Counted from the first letter of the stretch, positions 29,691 through 41,237 are shown. The stretch is DNA of 64,000 nucleotides from Staphylococcus gallinarum (GCF_000875895.1 NZ_JXCF01000007.1:731488-795487); one strand, 5' to 3'. The notes: a model not told the origin generated them from the sequence alone. Numbers and translations are program-made.

Positions 29691-30602
29691 TTAGAACATT
29701 TGTATTAATGAGACGACAACAACAAGTACAAAGAATACCACTAAGTAATTTAGTGAATATATAAACATTTTTGTTGCCCATTTTGTTTGATCTGTGCCCT
29801 TTTTAAAACTTGTTAATCCCATGTATAACCATCCTAAATTTAATAGTGAGGCTAACACGATAAATGTAACACCTATATTACTTAATAAAAATGGTAATGG
29901 TAATAACAATACAAGCCAGATGAACATACTTACTCTTGTTCGTTTAAAACCTTTAACTGAAGGTAACATTGGAATATTAGCTAATGAATATTCATCTTTA
30001 CGTTTGATTGCTAATGCATAAAAATGAATGGGTTGCCAACAAAATACAACTAAAAATAATGCAATTGCTGCAACACTAATATTACCCTCAATAGCAGTCC
30101 ATCCAATTAAAGGAGGTACAGCACCAGGAAAACTTCCAATAACCGTATTCCAAACTGTGTGGCGTTTTGACCAAATTGAATAGAATGAGACATACCCAAC
30201 TATACCTAATAATCCGATAACACCAGATGGTATATTTAAGGCAAATAATAATGCTTCCCCTATCAACATCATTCCAAAGCTAAGAATTAATAAATTTCTA
30301 TTTGAAATTCTATCATTGACCGTTGGTCGTTGTTGCTTACTTGGCATGATACTATCAATATCTTGATCATAATAATTGTTCACAGCACAAGCGCCGCCCA
30401 TAATAAGCGTTGAGCCAACAATCATCATTAAGATTTGTGGTATTGACGAGAGAAAGGAATGATTTGCCATCACAATTGCAAGCCATGAACCAGCAAAAGC
30501 AGGAACTAAGTTACCTTGCACAAGTCCCATTTTTATAATCTGTTGCAACTCTTTAAAGGTTACACGACTTGTATTATGCGACAAAGTTTGTTCTTTGTTC
30601 AT
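29691..30602 (-). CDS. ctaB: Protohaem IX farnesyltransferase
   Basis: Converts haem B to haem O for terminal oxidases. It is 303 residues with about nine membrane helices. Seen: the prenyltransferase Asp motif [20 protein letters not shown] and the second loop [19 protein letters not shown], both typical of UbiA/CyoE. Divergent from ctaA across a 288-base gap, as in other staphylococci and bacilli. Confidence 0.96.
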   Translation of the reverse strand: MNKEQTLSHNTSRVTFKELQQIIKMGLVQGNLVPAFAGSWLAIVMANHSFLSSIPQILMMIVGSTLIMGGACAVNNYYDQDIDSIMPSKQQRPTVNDRISNRNLLILSFGMMLIGEALLFALNIPSGVIGLLGIVGYVSFYSIWSKRHTVWNTVIGSFPGAVPPLIGWTAIEGNISVAAIALFLVVFCWQPIHFYALAIKRKDEYSLANIPMLPSVKGFKRTRVSMFIWLVLLLPLPFLLSNIGVTFIVLASLLNLGWLYMGLTSFKKGTDQTKWATKMFIYSLNYLVVFFVLVVVVSLIQMF

Positions 30603-30890
30603 AATCCCCCTCCTATTTTTTTCATATAATACAATGATATATTAAATTAATGCCTTTTACTACATTTATAATAATTTATTTGTGACACTTTAAAGACAAT
30701 AATAAATCGTCATTTTTATGACACAACTAATTAACGTTTTCTTGTTATAATAATCCTTGAGATTTATTTAACGTTAAACAAGTATGTCTTTTGGGAATAT
30801 CATTTACAAACTTTTCAATCTGAATTTGTATTAACTGTGATACTAGATTTATTATCCCAATAGTTTTATTAATAAGTGGGGTGTTAATTA

Positions 30891-31799
30891 TTGTTTAACA
30901 AGAAAAACCTGAAATGGTTATCTATACTAGCAACATTAATCATGACATGGGTACAACTTGGTGGCGCACTTGTTACTAAGACCGGATCGGAAGACGGTTG
31001 TGGTTCAGATTGGCCATTGTGTCACGGTGCATTACTTCCGCAAAATTTACCTATACAAACGATTATTGAATTAAGTCATCGTGCCGTTTCAGGGTTATCA
31101 TTAATTATTGTTTTATGGTTAGTCATTGTTGCCTGGAAACATATCAGTTACATCAAAGAAGTTAAACCACTTTGTATCATTAGTGTTGGTTTCTTACTTC
31201 TTCAAGCTTTGATTGGTGCAGCAGCAGTTATGTGGCAGCAAAATGCATACGTACTCGCATTGCATTTCGGTATTTCACTCGTTTCGTTCTCATCAGTATT
31301 TGTATTAACATTGATTATTTTCGAAGTCGATCGCAAATACGAAGCTGATGAACTATTTATCAGAAAACCATTAAGAATATATACATGGTTGATGATGTTA
31401 ATCGTATACTTAACTATTTATACAGGTGCATTAGTTAGACATAAAAAGGCCAGCCTCGCATACGGTCAATGGCCATTACCATTTAATGATTTAATGCCAC
31501 ACACAGTACAAGATTGGGTAAACTTTACTCATAGAGGCATGGCATTTATCGCATTTATTTGGATAATGTTGACATTCATTCATGCAGTTAATAATTATAG
31601 ACATAATAGAACCATTAGATATGGTTATACAGCAGCGTTCATCCTTGTATTATTACAAGTCACGACTGGTGCTTTATCTATAATCACACATGTAAACTTA
31701 TTTATTGCACTGCTACATGCATTATTTATTACATTGTTATTCGGCTTAATTGCTTACTTTGTAATACTCATGCTACGCACAATTCGTAGTGGCGGATAA
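30891..31799 (+). CDS. ctaA: Haem A synthase
   Basis: Oxidises haem O to haem A. It is 302 residues with eight predicted membrane helices in two four-helix halves. Seen: the extracellular Cys pair C37 and C44 ([10 protein letters not shown]) known from Bacillus CtaA, and haem-binding His motifs [23 protein letters not shown] and ALLHALF. The start is TTG at 30891, preceded by GTGGGGTG at a normal distance; no ATG fits nearby. Confidence 0.95.
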   Translation: MFNKKNLKWLSILATLIMTWVQLGGALVTKTGSEDGCGSDWPLCHGALLPQNLPIQTIIELSHRAVSGLSLIIVLWLVIVAWKHISYIKEVKPLCIISVGFLLLQALIGAAAVMWQQNAYVLALHFGISLVSFSSVFVLTLIIFEVDRKYEADELFIRKPLRIYTWLMMLIVYLTIYTGALVRHKKASLAYGQWPLPFNDLMPHTVQDWVNFTHRGMAFIAFIWIMLTFIHAVNNYRHNRTIRYGYTAAFILVLLQVTTGALSIITHVNLFIALLHALFITLLFGLIAYFVILMLRTIRSGG

Positions 31800-31904
31800 G
31801 TTAACGGGTTCATTAAGAAATATACTTAAATCAAAACCTTAACATATCTTCTAATTAAATAAATAGAATGACGCGTGAACTTTACGATGATAACTTTTAT
31901 TAAC

Positions 31905-31956
31905 AAGAAACGTCAATTCCTAATGAAATAATAATAGGAATTGACGTTTCTTCTTT
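31905..31956. terminator. Terminator after ctaA
   Basis: A perfect 16-bp stem, AGAAACGTCAATTCCT and its complement, with a 14-base loop, followed on the plus strand by TCTTTTG. Confidence 0.85.
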
Positions 31957-32023
31957 TGTTAAATTTTCTGCTGTTTCATTAATATAAAGCATTTTAACCA
32001 TCATATTTATCTAGAACACTAAA

Positions 32024-32073
32024 TAAACGCTTTGATTTATAGAAACATTTCTGAATCTAAAAATCAAAGCGTT
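32024..32073 (-). terminator. Terminator after pycA
   Basis: AACGCTTTGATTT (32026-32038) pairs with AAATCAAAGCGTT (32061-32073). The minus strand continues TTTATTTAG, about 40 bases past the pycA stop. Confidence 0.75.
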
Positions 32074-32112
32074 GTGTTGTTTATCTAATCGATAGCTAGG
32101 ACAATAATCAAC

Positions 32113-35100
32113 CTAATCTACTGGCTCTTTTTCAATTTCTATTAATAAATCACCTGTCTCAATGGCTTCACCACTTTGTACAGTAACTTTCTTAATGACA
32201 CCATCAAATGGCGCTTGTATTGTTGTTTCCATCTTCATTGCTTCAGTTATCAATAATGCTTGACCACTTGTGACATTTTCACCTTCTGCAATCTTCACTT
32301 CTGTAACTGAACCTGGCATCTGAGCCCCAATATGATTAGGATTCAATTTATCAGCTTTTGGTTTCACACTTGCATTAGCTTTTACATTTTCATCTTGTAT
32401 AAAGATACGACGAGCTTGACCATTCATATCATAGAATATAGTACGTACACCTTTTTCATCCGGTTCAGTAATAGTCTTTAATGTAATAATAAGTCGCTTA
32501 CCAGTATCAATTTCAATTTCAACAGTTTCATTAGAACGCATACCAAAGAAGAAGGTTGGTGTATCTAATAATGAAACATTTCCGAATTGTTCTTGTGTCG
32601 CAATAAACTGTTCATATACTTTAGGATATAAAACATAACTTATAATATCCTGTTCAGTAACTTCACTCTGTTGTTTCTCTTCTAATTCTTTTCTTACAGC
32701 TTCAAAATCAACAGGTTCTAAATACTCCCCTGGACGGTCTGTTAAAGCAGTTTGACCTTTTAAGATAACTTGTTGTAGCTCTTTATTAAATCCATTAACC
32801 GGTTGTCCGATATCACCTTTAAAGAAGGATACTACAGATTCAGGAAAGTCTAGTTTATGTCCATCTTTAATTACTGCTTCCTCATCTAAATCATTTTGAA
32901 CCATATACAACGCCATATCGCCGACAATTTTAGAAGATGGTGTTACCTTCACCAAATCGCCAAATAAGAAATTCACTCGACGATACATGTCTTTAACTTC
33001 ATTAAAGCGATTACCTAATCCTAGACTTTTCGCTTGTTGTCTAAGGTTTGAGTATTGGCCACCTGGCATTTCATGTTTATAGATTTCAGTGTTTGGTGAC
33101 TTAATATCACTTTCAAAATCGCTGTAATATTGACGTACTGTACCCCAATAATGTGATAATTCTTCCATTCCTTCGATATCAGCACGTAAATTTCTATCAA
33201 AACCGTTTAATGCATAATATAATGCATTTCCACTAGGTTGACTCGTTAAACCGCTCATTGATGCTACAGCTGTATCTATTACATCCACGCCAGCATCGAT
33301 TGCTTCTTTATAAATCATCAAGCCATTACCACTAGTATCATGCGTGTGCAAATGAATCGGTAAGTTAACTGCAGATTTCAATTCTCCAACTAATTCATAT
33401 GCTGCTTTTGGTTTCAATAACCCTGCCATATCTTTAATTGCCAAGATATGGAATCCTTCACGTTCCAATGTTTTCGCCATATTCACATAATATTCTAATG
33501 TATAGAGATCAGAGCGTTCAGGGTTTAAGATATCTCCAGTGTAACAAATTGTACCTTCTGATATTTTACCAGCTTCTTGCACCGCTTCATTTGCTACTTT
33601 CATTTGATCAACCCAGTTCAATGAATCAAAAATTCTAAATACATCTACACCAGCATCTGCACTTTCGGCAACGAATTTTTTAATCACATTATCTGGGTAA
33701 TTCTTATAACCTACCGCATTTGAAGCGCGTAATAACATTTGGAATAAAACGTTTGGAATTGCCTTTCTAAGACGTTCTAAACGTTCCCAAGGGTTTTCCT
33801 TAAGGAAATTAAATGCAACATCAAACGTTGCACCACCCCATAATTCTAATGAAAAGTTATCTTTCATTACTTGAGCTGTTTTTGATGCAATATTCATCAT
33901 GTCTTTCGTACGTACTCTTGTTGCCAGTAATGATTGATGTGCATCTCTAAATGTAGTATCTGTAATTAATACATCTTCTTGTTGTTTCAACCAATCAGCA
34001 ACTGCTTTAGGCCCTTTTTCATCAAGTAATTGCTTTGTACCTTGAAGCTGTTCGATTTCTTTCTTTGCCACTTTTGGTATTGGTGATGTTTCATAAATCG
34101 GTTTCGGACGTTTTTCAACATTTGGAAAACCATTAATAGAAACATTTCCAATATACTCTAGTGTTTTTGTTCCACGGTCAAGCGTTGGTTGAATATCAAA
34201 CAATTCAGGTGTATTCTCTATATACTTCGTTGTGTAATCGCCTGTTTTAAATTGAGGATGTCTCATCACATTTATTAAGAATGGAATATTGGTTTTAACA
34301 CCACGAATTCTCATTTCTTGTAGTGATCGGTCCATCTTTTCATCAGCTTGCTTAAACGACATAGCATGTGTGGATAATTTAACCAGTAATGAGTCATAAT
34401 ATGGTGAAATTTCTGCACCTTGGAAGCCATCACCTGCATCAAGTCTAACTCCAAAACCACCACTTGAACGATAAGCACTAATTCTTCCTGTATCTGGCAT
34501 AAAGTCGTTCGTAGGATCTTCAGTAGTGATACGACATTGAATTGCATAACCTAACGTGACAATATCCTTTTGCTCAGGCATATTGATTTCTTCATCAAAT
34601 AAACTTTCTCCATCAGCTACAAGTATTTGCGTCTTAACAATATCTACACCTGTAATCATTTCTGTAATAGTATGCTCTACCTGAACACGAGGATTCACTT
34701 CAATAAAGTAAAAATCTTCACCAGACACTAGGAATTCAACTGTCCCAGCATTAACGTATTCGATATGTTTCATAAGTTGTATCGCTGTATCACAAATACG
34801 TTCTCTTAGTTCATCAGATAGTGCTACAGATGGTGCTACCTCAACTACCTTTTGATGACGACGTTGAACAGAACAATCACGTTCATATAAATGAACAATA
34901 TTCCCATGTTCATCACCAATAACCTGTACTTCAATATGCTTAGGATTATCGATATATTTTTCAATATATACTTCGCTATTTCCAAATGATTTCTCTGCTT
35001 CAGATTTAGCACGGTTAAAACCATCTTCAAGTTCTTCACTTGTACGCACAATACGCATACCTTTACCGCCACCGCCACTTGTTGCTTTAATCATTAGTGG

Positions 35101-35568
35101 AAAACCAGCAGTTTCAGCAAATGCTACAGCAGCTTCATAATTTTCAATTGGTCCATCTGTACCAGGAATTACCCTTAAGTCTGCCTTAATTGCAGTTTCT
35201 CTAGCTTTGACTTTATCACCAAACATATCTAAATGTGATACATGTGGTCCAATAAATTTAATGCCTTCTTCGGCACATCTACGCGCAAATGTTTCATTTT
35301 CACTTAAAAAACCATACCCCGGATGAATCGCATCCACTTCAGCACGCTTTGCAACTTCAATAATTCTCTCTATATTCAAATATGAATCTGCAGGCCCTAA
35401 ATCTTCACCTACTAAATAGGATTCATCAGCTTTATATCTATGTAAAGACCCCTTATCTTCATTAGAATAAATAGCAACTGTTTTAATATCTAATTCGGTT
35501 GCCGCCCTAAAAATTCTAATCGCAATTTCCCCACGATTGGCCACCATAAGTTTGTTTATTTTTTTCAA
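32113..35568 (-). CDS. pycA: Pyruvate carboxylase
   Basis: Biotin-dependent anaplerotic enzyme: pyruvate plus bicarbonate plus ATP to oxaloacetate. It is 1151 residues, full length. Seen in order: biotin carboxylase domain with ATP-grasp loop GGGGKGMR and the EVNPRVQVEHT motif, carboxyltransferase TIM barrel starting DTTFRDAHQSLLATR with the metal-site HTHDT, the PYC allosteric/OADA region and a C-terminal biotinyl domain with the lysine in EAMKMET. Single-gene unit. Feeds the TCA cycle served by the sdh and pdh genes in this window. Confidence 0.98.
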   Translation of the reverse strand: MKKINKLMVANRGEIAIRIFRAATELDIKTVAIYSNEDKGSLHRYKADESYLVGEDLGPADSYLNIERIIEVAKRAEVDAIHPGYGFLSENETFARRCAEEGIKFIGPHVSHLDMFGDKVKARETAIKADLRVIPGTDGPIENYEAAVAFAETAGFPLMIKATSGGGGKGMRIVRTSEELEDGFNRAKSEAEKSFGNSEVYIEKYIDNPKHIEVQVIGDEHGNIVHLYERDCSVQRRHQKVVEVAPSVALSDELRERICDTAIQLMKHIEYVNAGTVEFLVSGEDFYFIEVNPRVQVEHTITEMITGVDIVKTQILVADGESLFDEEINMPEQKDIVTLGYAIQCRITTEDPTNDFMPDTGRISAYRSSGGFGVRLDAGDGFQGAEISPYYDSLLVKLSTHAMSFKQADEKMDRSLQEMRIRGVKTNIPFLINVMRHPQFKTGDYTTKYIENTPELFDIQPTLDRGTKTLEYIGNVSINGFPNVEKRPKPIYETSPIPKVAKKEIEQLQGTKQLLDEKGPKAVADWLKQQEDVLITDTTFRDAHQSLLATRVRTKDMMNIASKTAQVMKDNFSLELWGGATFDVAFNFLKENPWERLERLRKAIPNVLFQMLLRASNAVGYKNYPDNVIKKFVAESADAGVDVFRIFDSLNWVDQMKVANEAVQEAGKISEGTICYTGDILNPERSDLYTLEYYVNMAKTLEREGFHILAIKDMAGLLKPKAAYELVGELKSAVNLPIHLHTHDTSGNGLMIYKEAIDAGVDVIDTAVASMSGLTSQPSGNALYYALNGFDRNLRADIEGMEELSHYWGTVRQYYSDFESDIKSPNTEIYKHEMPGGQYSNLRQQAKSLGLGNRFNEVKDMYRRVNFLFGDLVKVTPSSKIVGDMALYMVQNDLDEEAVIKDGHKLDFPESVVSFFKGDIGQPVNGFNKELQQVILKGQTALTDRPGEYLEPVDFEAVRKELEEKQQSEVTEQDIISYVLYPKVYEQFIATQEQFGNVSLLDTPTFFFGMRSNETVEIEIDTGKRLIITLKTITEPDEKGVRTIFYDMNGQARRIFIQDENVKANASVKPKADKLNPNHIGAQMPGSVTEVKIAEGENVTSGQALLITEAMKMETTIQAPFDGVIKKVTVQSGEAIETGDLLIEIEKEPVD

Positions 35569-35877
35569 AACTTGGTCCCCCTTAAAAGTTTGAATTTTCT
35601 AAAAAGTTTGATATTGAATACATTATAGCAAAATACGAACAATGTAAACAGTAAAAAAATCTCACACTTTTTGTTGAATATGACAATTGAAATACCATTA
35701 AAGTTGTTTACACTAGTAATTAAATTAACTTTGATTGAGTGATAAACATTGTTTTAAAGCTATTTCTAGCTTATTGTATCATAACTAACAGATAATAAAA
35801 AGTTATATATTACGATAAGTTTTTGTTATCATTTATAGTCAGCGTTCTAACTTTTTCGAAATTTATGTGATAATATA
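35569..35877. other. pycA upstream region
   Basis: AT-rich stretch between pycA and the ftsW terminator, expected to hold the pycA promoter. I see no ORF, riboswitch or clear operator. Confidence 0.5.
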
Positions 35878-35931
35878 AAAAAATAAGCAAACGTTTTCAA
35901 TGTCTAAACATTGAAATGTTTGCTTATTTTT
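35878..35931 (-). terminator. Terminator after ftsW
   Basis: A long stem AATAAGCAAAC.TTTCAATG and its complement (one mismatch) with a 6-base loop; seven Ts follow on the minus strand. It starts 12 bases from the ftsW stop. Confidence 0.88.
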
Positions 35932-35942
35932 GTCGTATCAAA

Positions 35943-37193
35943 TCATTTATTAAAACGATTAAATTTTCTAGGAACTTCTACGTTTTTTTGTTGTTTTCTT
36001 GCTTGCTTTCTACGGTATTCTTCTATTTTAATTTGTTTCGCAGTGATTAATAATAATCCCATAGCAATACTTAAACTAATCATTGAAGAACCACCAAAGC
36101 TGATAAACGGCAATGGAACACCTGTTAGTGGGATTGTCCCAGAAATACCGCCTAAGTTTACAAAGGTTTGACTTCCTATATAACTGGCAATACCGACACA
36201 AACTAATTTATAGAAGAACGAAGGTGTTTTATTCGCTAGTTGGAAGGCCCTGTATACGATAAAGAATAATAGGCAGATGACAAACAAACCACCGATAAGT
36301 CCTAATTCTTCACAAATAATTGAAAAGATAAAATCTGTGTGAGGTTCAGGTAAATAACCTAATTTCATAATACTATTACCTAAGCCCCTACCAAACAGAC
36401 CACCATTACCTATTGCAATTAATGAGTTTGAAATATGATAACCTGTTCCAGATTCTTTACTAAATGGATTTGCTAATGTACTAAAACGTGCAGTCAAGTA
36501 ATCAGGTACTAGACCTAATAATAAGAATAACCCACCAATGATAACGATCCCAGTTAGTACTATCAAACCATATTTAATAGACTTTTCTACACCAATACCG
36601 GCATAAAATAAAATTGAAAAGAAAATAACTAATATAAGTAACGTTTGACCAACATCTCGTTGTAAAAATACGAGCCCAATACAAAATGATGCCAAAATAA
36701 TTGGCGACATTAAAATTCTCGGCTCTTTAAACACTTGCGGTCGTTTCTTCTCAATCATATAAGGTATGTACAATATAATCGCAATCTTCAATAACTCTGA
36801 TGCTTGCAAATTCATAAATCCTAAGTTAATCCAACTTTTAGAACCATTGATATTACTACCAATGACTAAGGTTGCACATAATAATAGAATGATGCCTCCC
36901 ATCATCCATTGTTGAAACTTTGTCTTTTCCAAAAATTTCACGTTCATAAAGAAAGCCATAAAAAAGACGAGTATCAAACTCATAATGACATACATCAATT
37001 GTCTAGTATAAAAATATGTCCCTGATACGGAAACACCACCAGTTAAGGTCCCTTTTGTTGCAGCTACCATGCTGGCGCTATAAACCATAACCAATCCAAT
37101 AAGACACAGTAATAAATATGTAATTACTAGTGGATAGTCGATATATTTAGCGTTTTTGCCTATATATCGAAAAAATTGCTTTATGTTATTCAT
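35943..37193 (-). CDS. ftsW: Cell division peptidoglycan polymerase FtsW
   Basis: SEDS-family glycosyltransferase that works with a class B PBP at the septum. It is 416 residues from the ATG at 37193, with about ten membrane helices. Seen: YSASM near the first helix, the extracellular loop ending GKDIN-type NINGSKSWINLG, FLQRDVGQTLL with the catalytic Asp, GLFGRGLGNS and TGVPLPFISFGGSS. An ATG at 37205 would add MICQ. Followed by its own terminator; ylaN lies upstream. Confidence 0.94.
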   Translation of the reverse strand: MNNIKQFFRYIGKNAKYIDYPLVITYLLLCLIGLVMVYSASMVAATKGTLTGGVSVSGTYFYTRQLMYVIMSLILVFFMAFFMNVKFLEKTKFQQWMMGGIILLLCATLVIGSNINGSKSWINLGFMNLQASELLKIAIILYIPYMIEKKRPQVFKEPRILMSPIILASFCIGLVFLQRDVGQTLLILVIFFSILFYAGIGVEKSIKYGLIVLTGIVIIGGLFLLLGLVPDYLTARFSTLANPFSKESGTGYHISNSLIAIGNGGLFGRGLGNSIMKLGYLPEPHTDFIFSIICEELGLIGGLFVICLLFFIVYRAFQLANKTPSFFYKLVCVGIASYIGSQTFVNLGGISGTIPLTGVPLPFISFGGSSMISLSIAMGLLLITAKQIKIEEYRRKQARKQQKNVEVPRKFNRFNK

Positions 37194-37205
37194 TTGACAT
37201 ATCAT

Positions 37206-37425
37206 CCAATTCTAATTTTTAATATCTTATTTTTAAATTTGCAGATTGCATTTTTATTTATTACTTTTTCTTTAAATTTAGTATCTCTATAGCACTATTT
37301 AAATTTTATTGTAGTAAGAAAGTGCGCTTTTTACATTATATCAAACATTGTCATAATTTCTCGAATAAATATATCATAAATTATAACTTTTTAATGCTTC
37401 GATTTCTAATAATTTCAGAAATAAC
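37206..37425. other. ftsW upstream region
   Basis: AT-rich non-coding DNA between ylaN and ftsW; presumably contains the ftsW promoter. I see no further structure in it besides the terminator that follows. Confidence 0.45.
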
Positions 37426-37474
37426 AAAAGTGACTGCGAAGCAATCAATTATAAATTGATGTTCCAGTCACTTT
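37426..37474 (-). terminator. Hairpin downstream of ylaN
   Basis: AAAGTGACTG (37427-37436) pairs with CAGTCACTTT (37465-37474), and an inner AATCAATTTAT / ATAAATTGATT-like stem can form in the loop. The minus-strand tail TTTTGTTATTT gives a moderate T-run. Confidence 0.65.
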
Positions 37475-37563
37475 GCCTGTACTTTATGTAGCTTTAATAT
37501 TACTACAAAAAAATATTTATTTTAGATCTGGACTTACGCCATACCAGTTTTGAATATTACAAA

Positions 37564-37839
37564 TTAAACATTCGTAAATGCATCATGCAATTTAGAAAGT
37601 TCTTTTTCTAATCGAAGCATTAATCCTTTGCCCGCTTCACTGTCAACTAAACCAAGTTCAACAGCGAAATCTACTTCTTTTTGTAATCCAAACATCTGAG
37701 TATCGAGTACTTCTTCATACAATGGGCATTGTGGTAATGTAAGATTGTCCATTTGTACTTTAATAAGTTGGAGAATCCTATCAGCATCTTTATTCAACTG
37801 GTCATATGCCGCATTATTTAAATCCTGACTCTTTACCAT
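37564..37839 (-). CDS. ylaN: YlaN family protein (UPF0358)
   Basis: 91 residues, helical and acidic, cytoplasmic. The sequence [49 protein letters not shown] is typical of YlaN. Known: essential in B. subtilis under iron limitation, and reported in S. aureus to bind Fe(II) and relieve Fur repression. The conserved CPLYEEV contains its single cysteine. Usual location next to ftsW. Confidence 0.93.
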   Translation of the reverse strand: MVKSQDLNNAAYDQLNKDADRILQLIKVQMDNLTLPQCPLYEEVLDTQMFGLQKEVDFAVELGLVDSEAGKGLMLRLEKELSKLHDAFTNV

Positions 37840-38226
37840 GACATACTCCCCCTATCAATTGTAACTTTATAAATAAAAGTGTATCTTACTGAATAGTAAA
37901 AAGCAAGAGTATTCAGTAATATACTAAATACGCTTATGTGTGATAAAATTATATTTAAAGTTAATTTTACATTCACAATAACTAGAGCATACTTCATAAA
38001 TTGCCTTCTGCTCTAAAGTAAGCGTTTTTATTTACTAGCTAATTTTAGTAAAAGGTAATGAGCTAATGTAATAATGATAATTTTTCGTCACAAAATATTC
38101 ATTTATTATCGTTAAGTCATTGTTACTCAATATTAGTACTTAATGATTCAAATGATATATTTAATATTATTAATACATAGAATAGTTCAATAGTTATTGT
38201 CGAGATTTATCAATAGGAGTGGGATT
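37840..38226. other. Divergent intergenic region ylaN / downstream plus-strand gene
   Basis: Contains promoters for two divergent genes. TAATGATAATTTTT at about 38071-38084 has one good Fur-type half-site but no matching second half. No ORF supported. Confidence 0.4.
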
Positions 38227-38709
38227 ATGATTCAAATTAAGGGAGCAGTAAATTTTCAAATCACATTAGATAGTACAACTTGGATCTTTGACGACCGTAA
38301 GGTACAAATCGAAGACTTGGAAAATGGCGTTTTTGATGGTACCAAACCCATCGCTTTTGAAGACAATAGAGAATGGAATCGTGCAATATTAGAAGGTCAA
38401 ACCAATCCACCGACACTGAACTCTGAGATTAAATATAAAAAAAGAGCAGTTCTTGAAGGTTCATTTGTCATTAATATGACACCATTTTTCAAAAATGCAG
38501 AAATTCAAGAAGGTGCACAACTCATTCGTCTTTCTAATAGCGACCAATCGATTGATGTACCAATTGATTTATTACCATATTTATTCTTCCAATTTTCAAA
38601 GGATGGAAAACGTTTATATGATGATAATGCTGTTGATAGCTTTGTATATATTCCAGATCAAGGTTACGATTATCAATTCGAGCATGTTACCCATATTGAG
38701 GTGATTTAA
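38227..38709 (+). CDS. Conserved staphylococcal protein of unknown function
   Basis: 160 residues from the ATG at 38227, with AGGAG 7 bases before it; the frame is open upstream to 38197 without a ribosome site. Predicted cytoplasmic, beta-rich and acidic, with no signal peptide. Some databases label relatives as peptidyl-prolyl isomerase, but I see no PPIase motif to support that. It is followed within 2 bases by the YlaI-like gene, so the two are probably cotranscribed. Confidence 0.75.
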   Translation: MIQIKGAVNFQITLDSTTWIFDDRKVQIEDLENGVFDGTKPIAFEDNREWNRAILEGQTNPPTLNSEIKYKKRAVLEGSFVINMTPFFKNAEIQEGAQLIRLSNSDQSIDVPIDLLPYLFFQFSKDGKRLYDDNAVDSFVYIPDQGYDYQFEHVTHIEVI

Positions 38710-38711
38710 AT

Positions 38712-38894
38712 TTGAAACAAGTTCAATGTATCATTTGTGATACGAAGGTTTTTATAGATGAAAACACACTAGAAGCAAAGAGATTGAGAAATGATCCAAT
38801 GCATACCTTTATGTGTGACGAATGTAAAAGTAGATTAGACACACCTAAACAACGCAACCAAACCTATACATTTAATCATTTAGCTAAAGAGTAG
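38712..38894 (+). CDS. YlaI-like zinc-ribbon protein (DUF2197)
   Basis: 60 residues with paired CIIC and CDEC motifs (CxxC-x26-CxxC), a small treble-clef or zinc ribbon, as in B. subtilis YlaI. It starts with TTG at 38712, preceded by GAGGTGAT that overlaps the end of the upstream gene. Function unknown. Usual neighbour of ylaN and typA. Confidence 0.82.
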   Translation: MKQVQCIICDTKVFIDENTLEAKRLRNDPMHTFMCDECKSRLDTPKQRNQTYTFNHLAKE

Positions 38895-39256
38895 TCATCA
38901 CAAAATCCGAGTTATATGTTAGTAATGTAGTTAGCCTATTCATGTGATAATTCATGCTATGCACATTAACTAATATATGACTCTTTTTTTATAATAAGGT
39001 ACTAGTCGATTTATCAATTTAATGAATGATGAAATTTAAAACTGTTATGTTATATGCATGGTGCAGTATAAAACGTGGATAAATTTTTATTGTTTATTAA
39101 AAATACACTGTCCTTTTTTGTATTCTTTACCTAATTTTAAATTAAGTATTTTTTTTAAATTAAGAAGATGTAAGGTATGTATCAAGGTTATGAGGTGATG
39201 TCTCTACTCTAAGCATTCTAGCTATGTTCGCTATATTTATACGAAATATTAAAATA
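38895..39256. other. Gene-free stretch between YlaI-like gene and typA
   Basis: About 360 AT-rich bases on the 3' side of both convergent genes. I see no ORF with a ribosome site and no known RNA motif. Confidence 0.5.
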
Positions 39257-39306
39257 AAGAATGCCAACCCAAAAGATTAAAATTTAATCTTTTGGATTGG
39301 CATTTT
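39257..39306. terminator. Bidirectional terminator near typA
   Basis: A 20-bp near-perfect stem (AATGCCAA.CCAAAAGATTAAA and its complement) flanked by A and T runs between the convergent YlaI-like gene and typA. Confidence 0.85.
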
Positions 39307-39389
39307 TCAATGATTTATATCCGTAACTCCAATTGTAGTGAATAATCTAATGAGCGATTATATTTACATTTAAGAGATGAAAACTTCAT

Positions 39390-41237
39390 TTATTCTTCTT
39401 CTTGCATCATTTGTTTTAAACGTTTAGATTCTTTTTCACGTGCTGACTTTTCTAAGATTGTTTTTCTAATACGAATACTTTCTGGCGTAACTTCAACTAA
39501 TTCATCATCATTAATAAATTGTAAAGCTTCTTCAAGTGTTAATACTCTTGGACGTTTCATTGTAACTGTTTGATCTTTTGTAGCCGAACGAACGTTAGTT
39601 TGATGCTTTTCTTTTGTAATATTTACAGTTAAATCATTTTCGCGGTTATGTTCACCAACAATCATACCTTCATATACTTCTGTACCTGGTTCCATAAAGT
39701 TTGTACCGCGATCTTCAAGTCCCATAATGGCATATGAACTAGCTTGGCCTTGATCCATTGATACTAATGCACCATTTCTACGTCCACCTATTCTACCTTT
39801 AACACGTGGTCTAAATTCTTCAAATGTATGGTTAATAATTCCATATCCACGTGTTTGTGACATGAATTCTGTTGTATAACCAATTAATCCACGAGCAGGT
39901 ACCATAAAGATAATTCGCGTTAAACCATTATCTGTAGTAACCATATCCAACATTTCACCTTTACGTTGGCCTAATGATTCAATAACTGCACCTGTATATT
40001 CTTGTGGTACTTCACATTGTACACGTTCAAAAGGTTCACATTGAACGCCATCAATTTCTCTAATAATAACTTGAGGTTTAGAAACTTGTAGTTCAAACCC
40101 TTCACGACGCATATTTTCAATTAAGATTGATAAGTGTAATTCACCACGACCAGCAACAATCCACGTATCTGGAGAGTTTGTTGGAGTAACTTTTAATGAA
40201 ACATCTGTTTCTAATTGTTGATCTAATCTTTCTTGAATTTGACGTGCAGTTACGAAGTCACCTTCACGACCTGCAAATGGTGAGTTATTAACTTTAAACG
40301 TCATTTCTAAAGTAGGCTCATCAATTCTAAGGACAGGTAACGCTTCTTGGTGATCGTGCGGTGTTACAGTTTCACCTACGTTAATATCTTCCATTCCTGA
40401 AACTGCGATTAAATCACCAGCTTGTGCTTCTTTAATTTCTTCACGTTTCAAACCGAAGTAACCAAAGATTTTTGTAACACGGAAGTTTTTAACTGAACCG
40501 TCTAATTTTAATAGAGATACACTATCTCCTACACGCATTGTTCCACGGAATACACGACCTACACCAATACGTCCAACATAATCATTATAATCTAATAATG
40601 CAACTTGGAATTGTAAAGGTTCGTCTTTATTATCTACAGGTGCTGGTACATAGTCGATAATAGTTTCATACAATGATTGCATGTTTTCATCTTGCTTTTC
40701 AGCATCTAAACTTGCAGTACCATTAACTGCAGAAGCATATACAACTGGGAAATCTAATTGTTCGTCTGAAGCTTCTAATTCGATAAATAAGTCTAATACT
40801 TCATCCACAACACCTTCAGGTCTTGCTTCTGGTTTATCAATCTTATTGACTACTACTACTGGTTTTAGATTTTGTTCTAAAGCTTTTTTCAATACAAAAC
40901 GTGTTTGAGGCATTGTACCTTCGTAAGCGTCAACAACTAATACAACCCCATCAACCATTTTCATAATACGTTCAACTTCGCCACCGAAGTCTGCGTGTCC
41001 TGGTGTATCTAGGATATTAATTCTTGTCCCTTTATAATCTACTGCTGTATTTTTCGCAAGAATAGTTATACCACGTTCTCTTTCTAAATCGTTTGAATCC
41101 ATTGCTCTTTCATCTACATGCTCATTTTCACGAAAGATACCTGATTGTTTTAATAATTCATCAACTAGTGTTGTTTTACCATGGTCAACGTGAGCGATGA
41201 TTGCTATGTTACGAACATCTTCTCTTAAATTAGTCAT
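39390..41237 (-). CDS. typA: Ribosome-associated GTPase TypA/BipA
   Basis: Translational GTPase of the EF-G family with a role in 50S assembly and stress or cold growth. It is 615 residues. Seen: G1 [11 protein letters not shown]2 RERGITI, G3 [13 protein letters not shown]4 NKID, then the beta-barrel domain, two alpha/beta domains and the BipA-specific C-terminal domain (from about residue 480, [15 protein letters not shown]). Divergent from the small DUF5325 gene. Confidence 0.97.
   Translation of the reverse strand: MTNLREDVRNIAIIAHVDHGKTTLVDELLKQSGIFRENEHVDERAMDSNDLERERGITILAKNTAVDYKGTRINILDTPGHADFGGEVERIMKMVDGVVLVVDAYEGTMPQTRFVLKKALEQNLKPVVVVNKIDKPEARPEGVVDEVLDLFIELEASDEQLDFPVVYASAVNGTASLDAEKQDENMQSLYETIIDYVPAPVDNKDEPLQFQVALLDYNDYVGRIGVGRVFRGTMRVGDSVSLLKLDGSVKNFRVTKIFGYFGLKREEIKEAQAGDLIAVSGMEDINVGETVTPHDHQEALPVLRIDEPTLEMTFKVNNSPFAGREGDFVTARQIQERLDQQLETDVSLKVTPTNSPDTWIVAGRGELHLSILIENMRREGFELQVSKPQVIIREIDGVQCEPFERVQCEVPQEYTGAVIESLGQRKGEMLDMVTTDNGLTRIIFMVPARGLIGYTTEFMSQTRGYGIINHTFEEFRPRVKGRIGGRRNGALVSMDQGQASSYAIMGLEDRGTNFMEPGTEVYEGMIVGEHNRENDLTVNITKEKHQTNVRSATKDQTVTMKRPRVLTLEEALQFINDDELVEVTPESIRIRKTILEKSAREKESKRLKQMMQEEE

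Noticed and set aside
38060..38090. Fur box near ylaN
   Set aside because: Only one half-site (AATGATAAT) is present with no matching second half.
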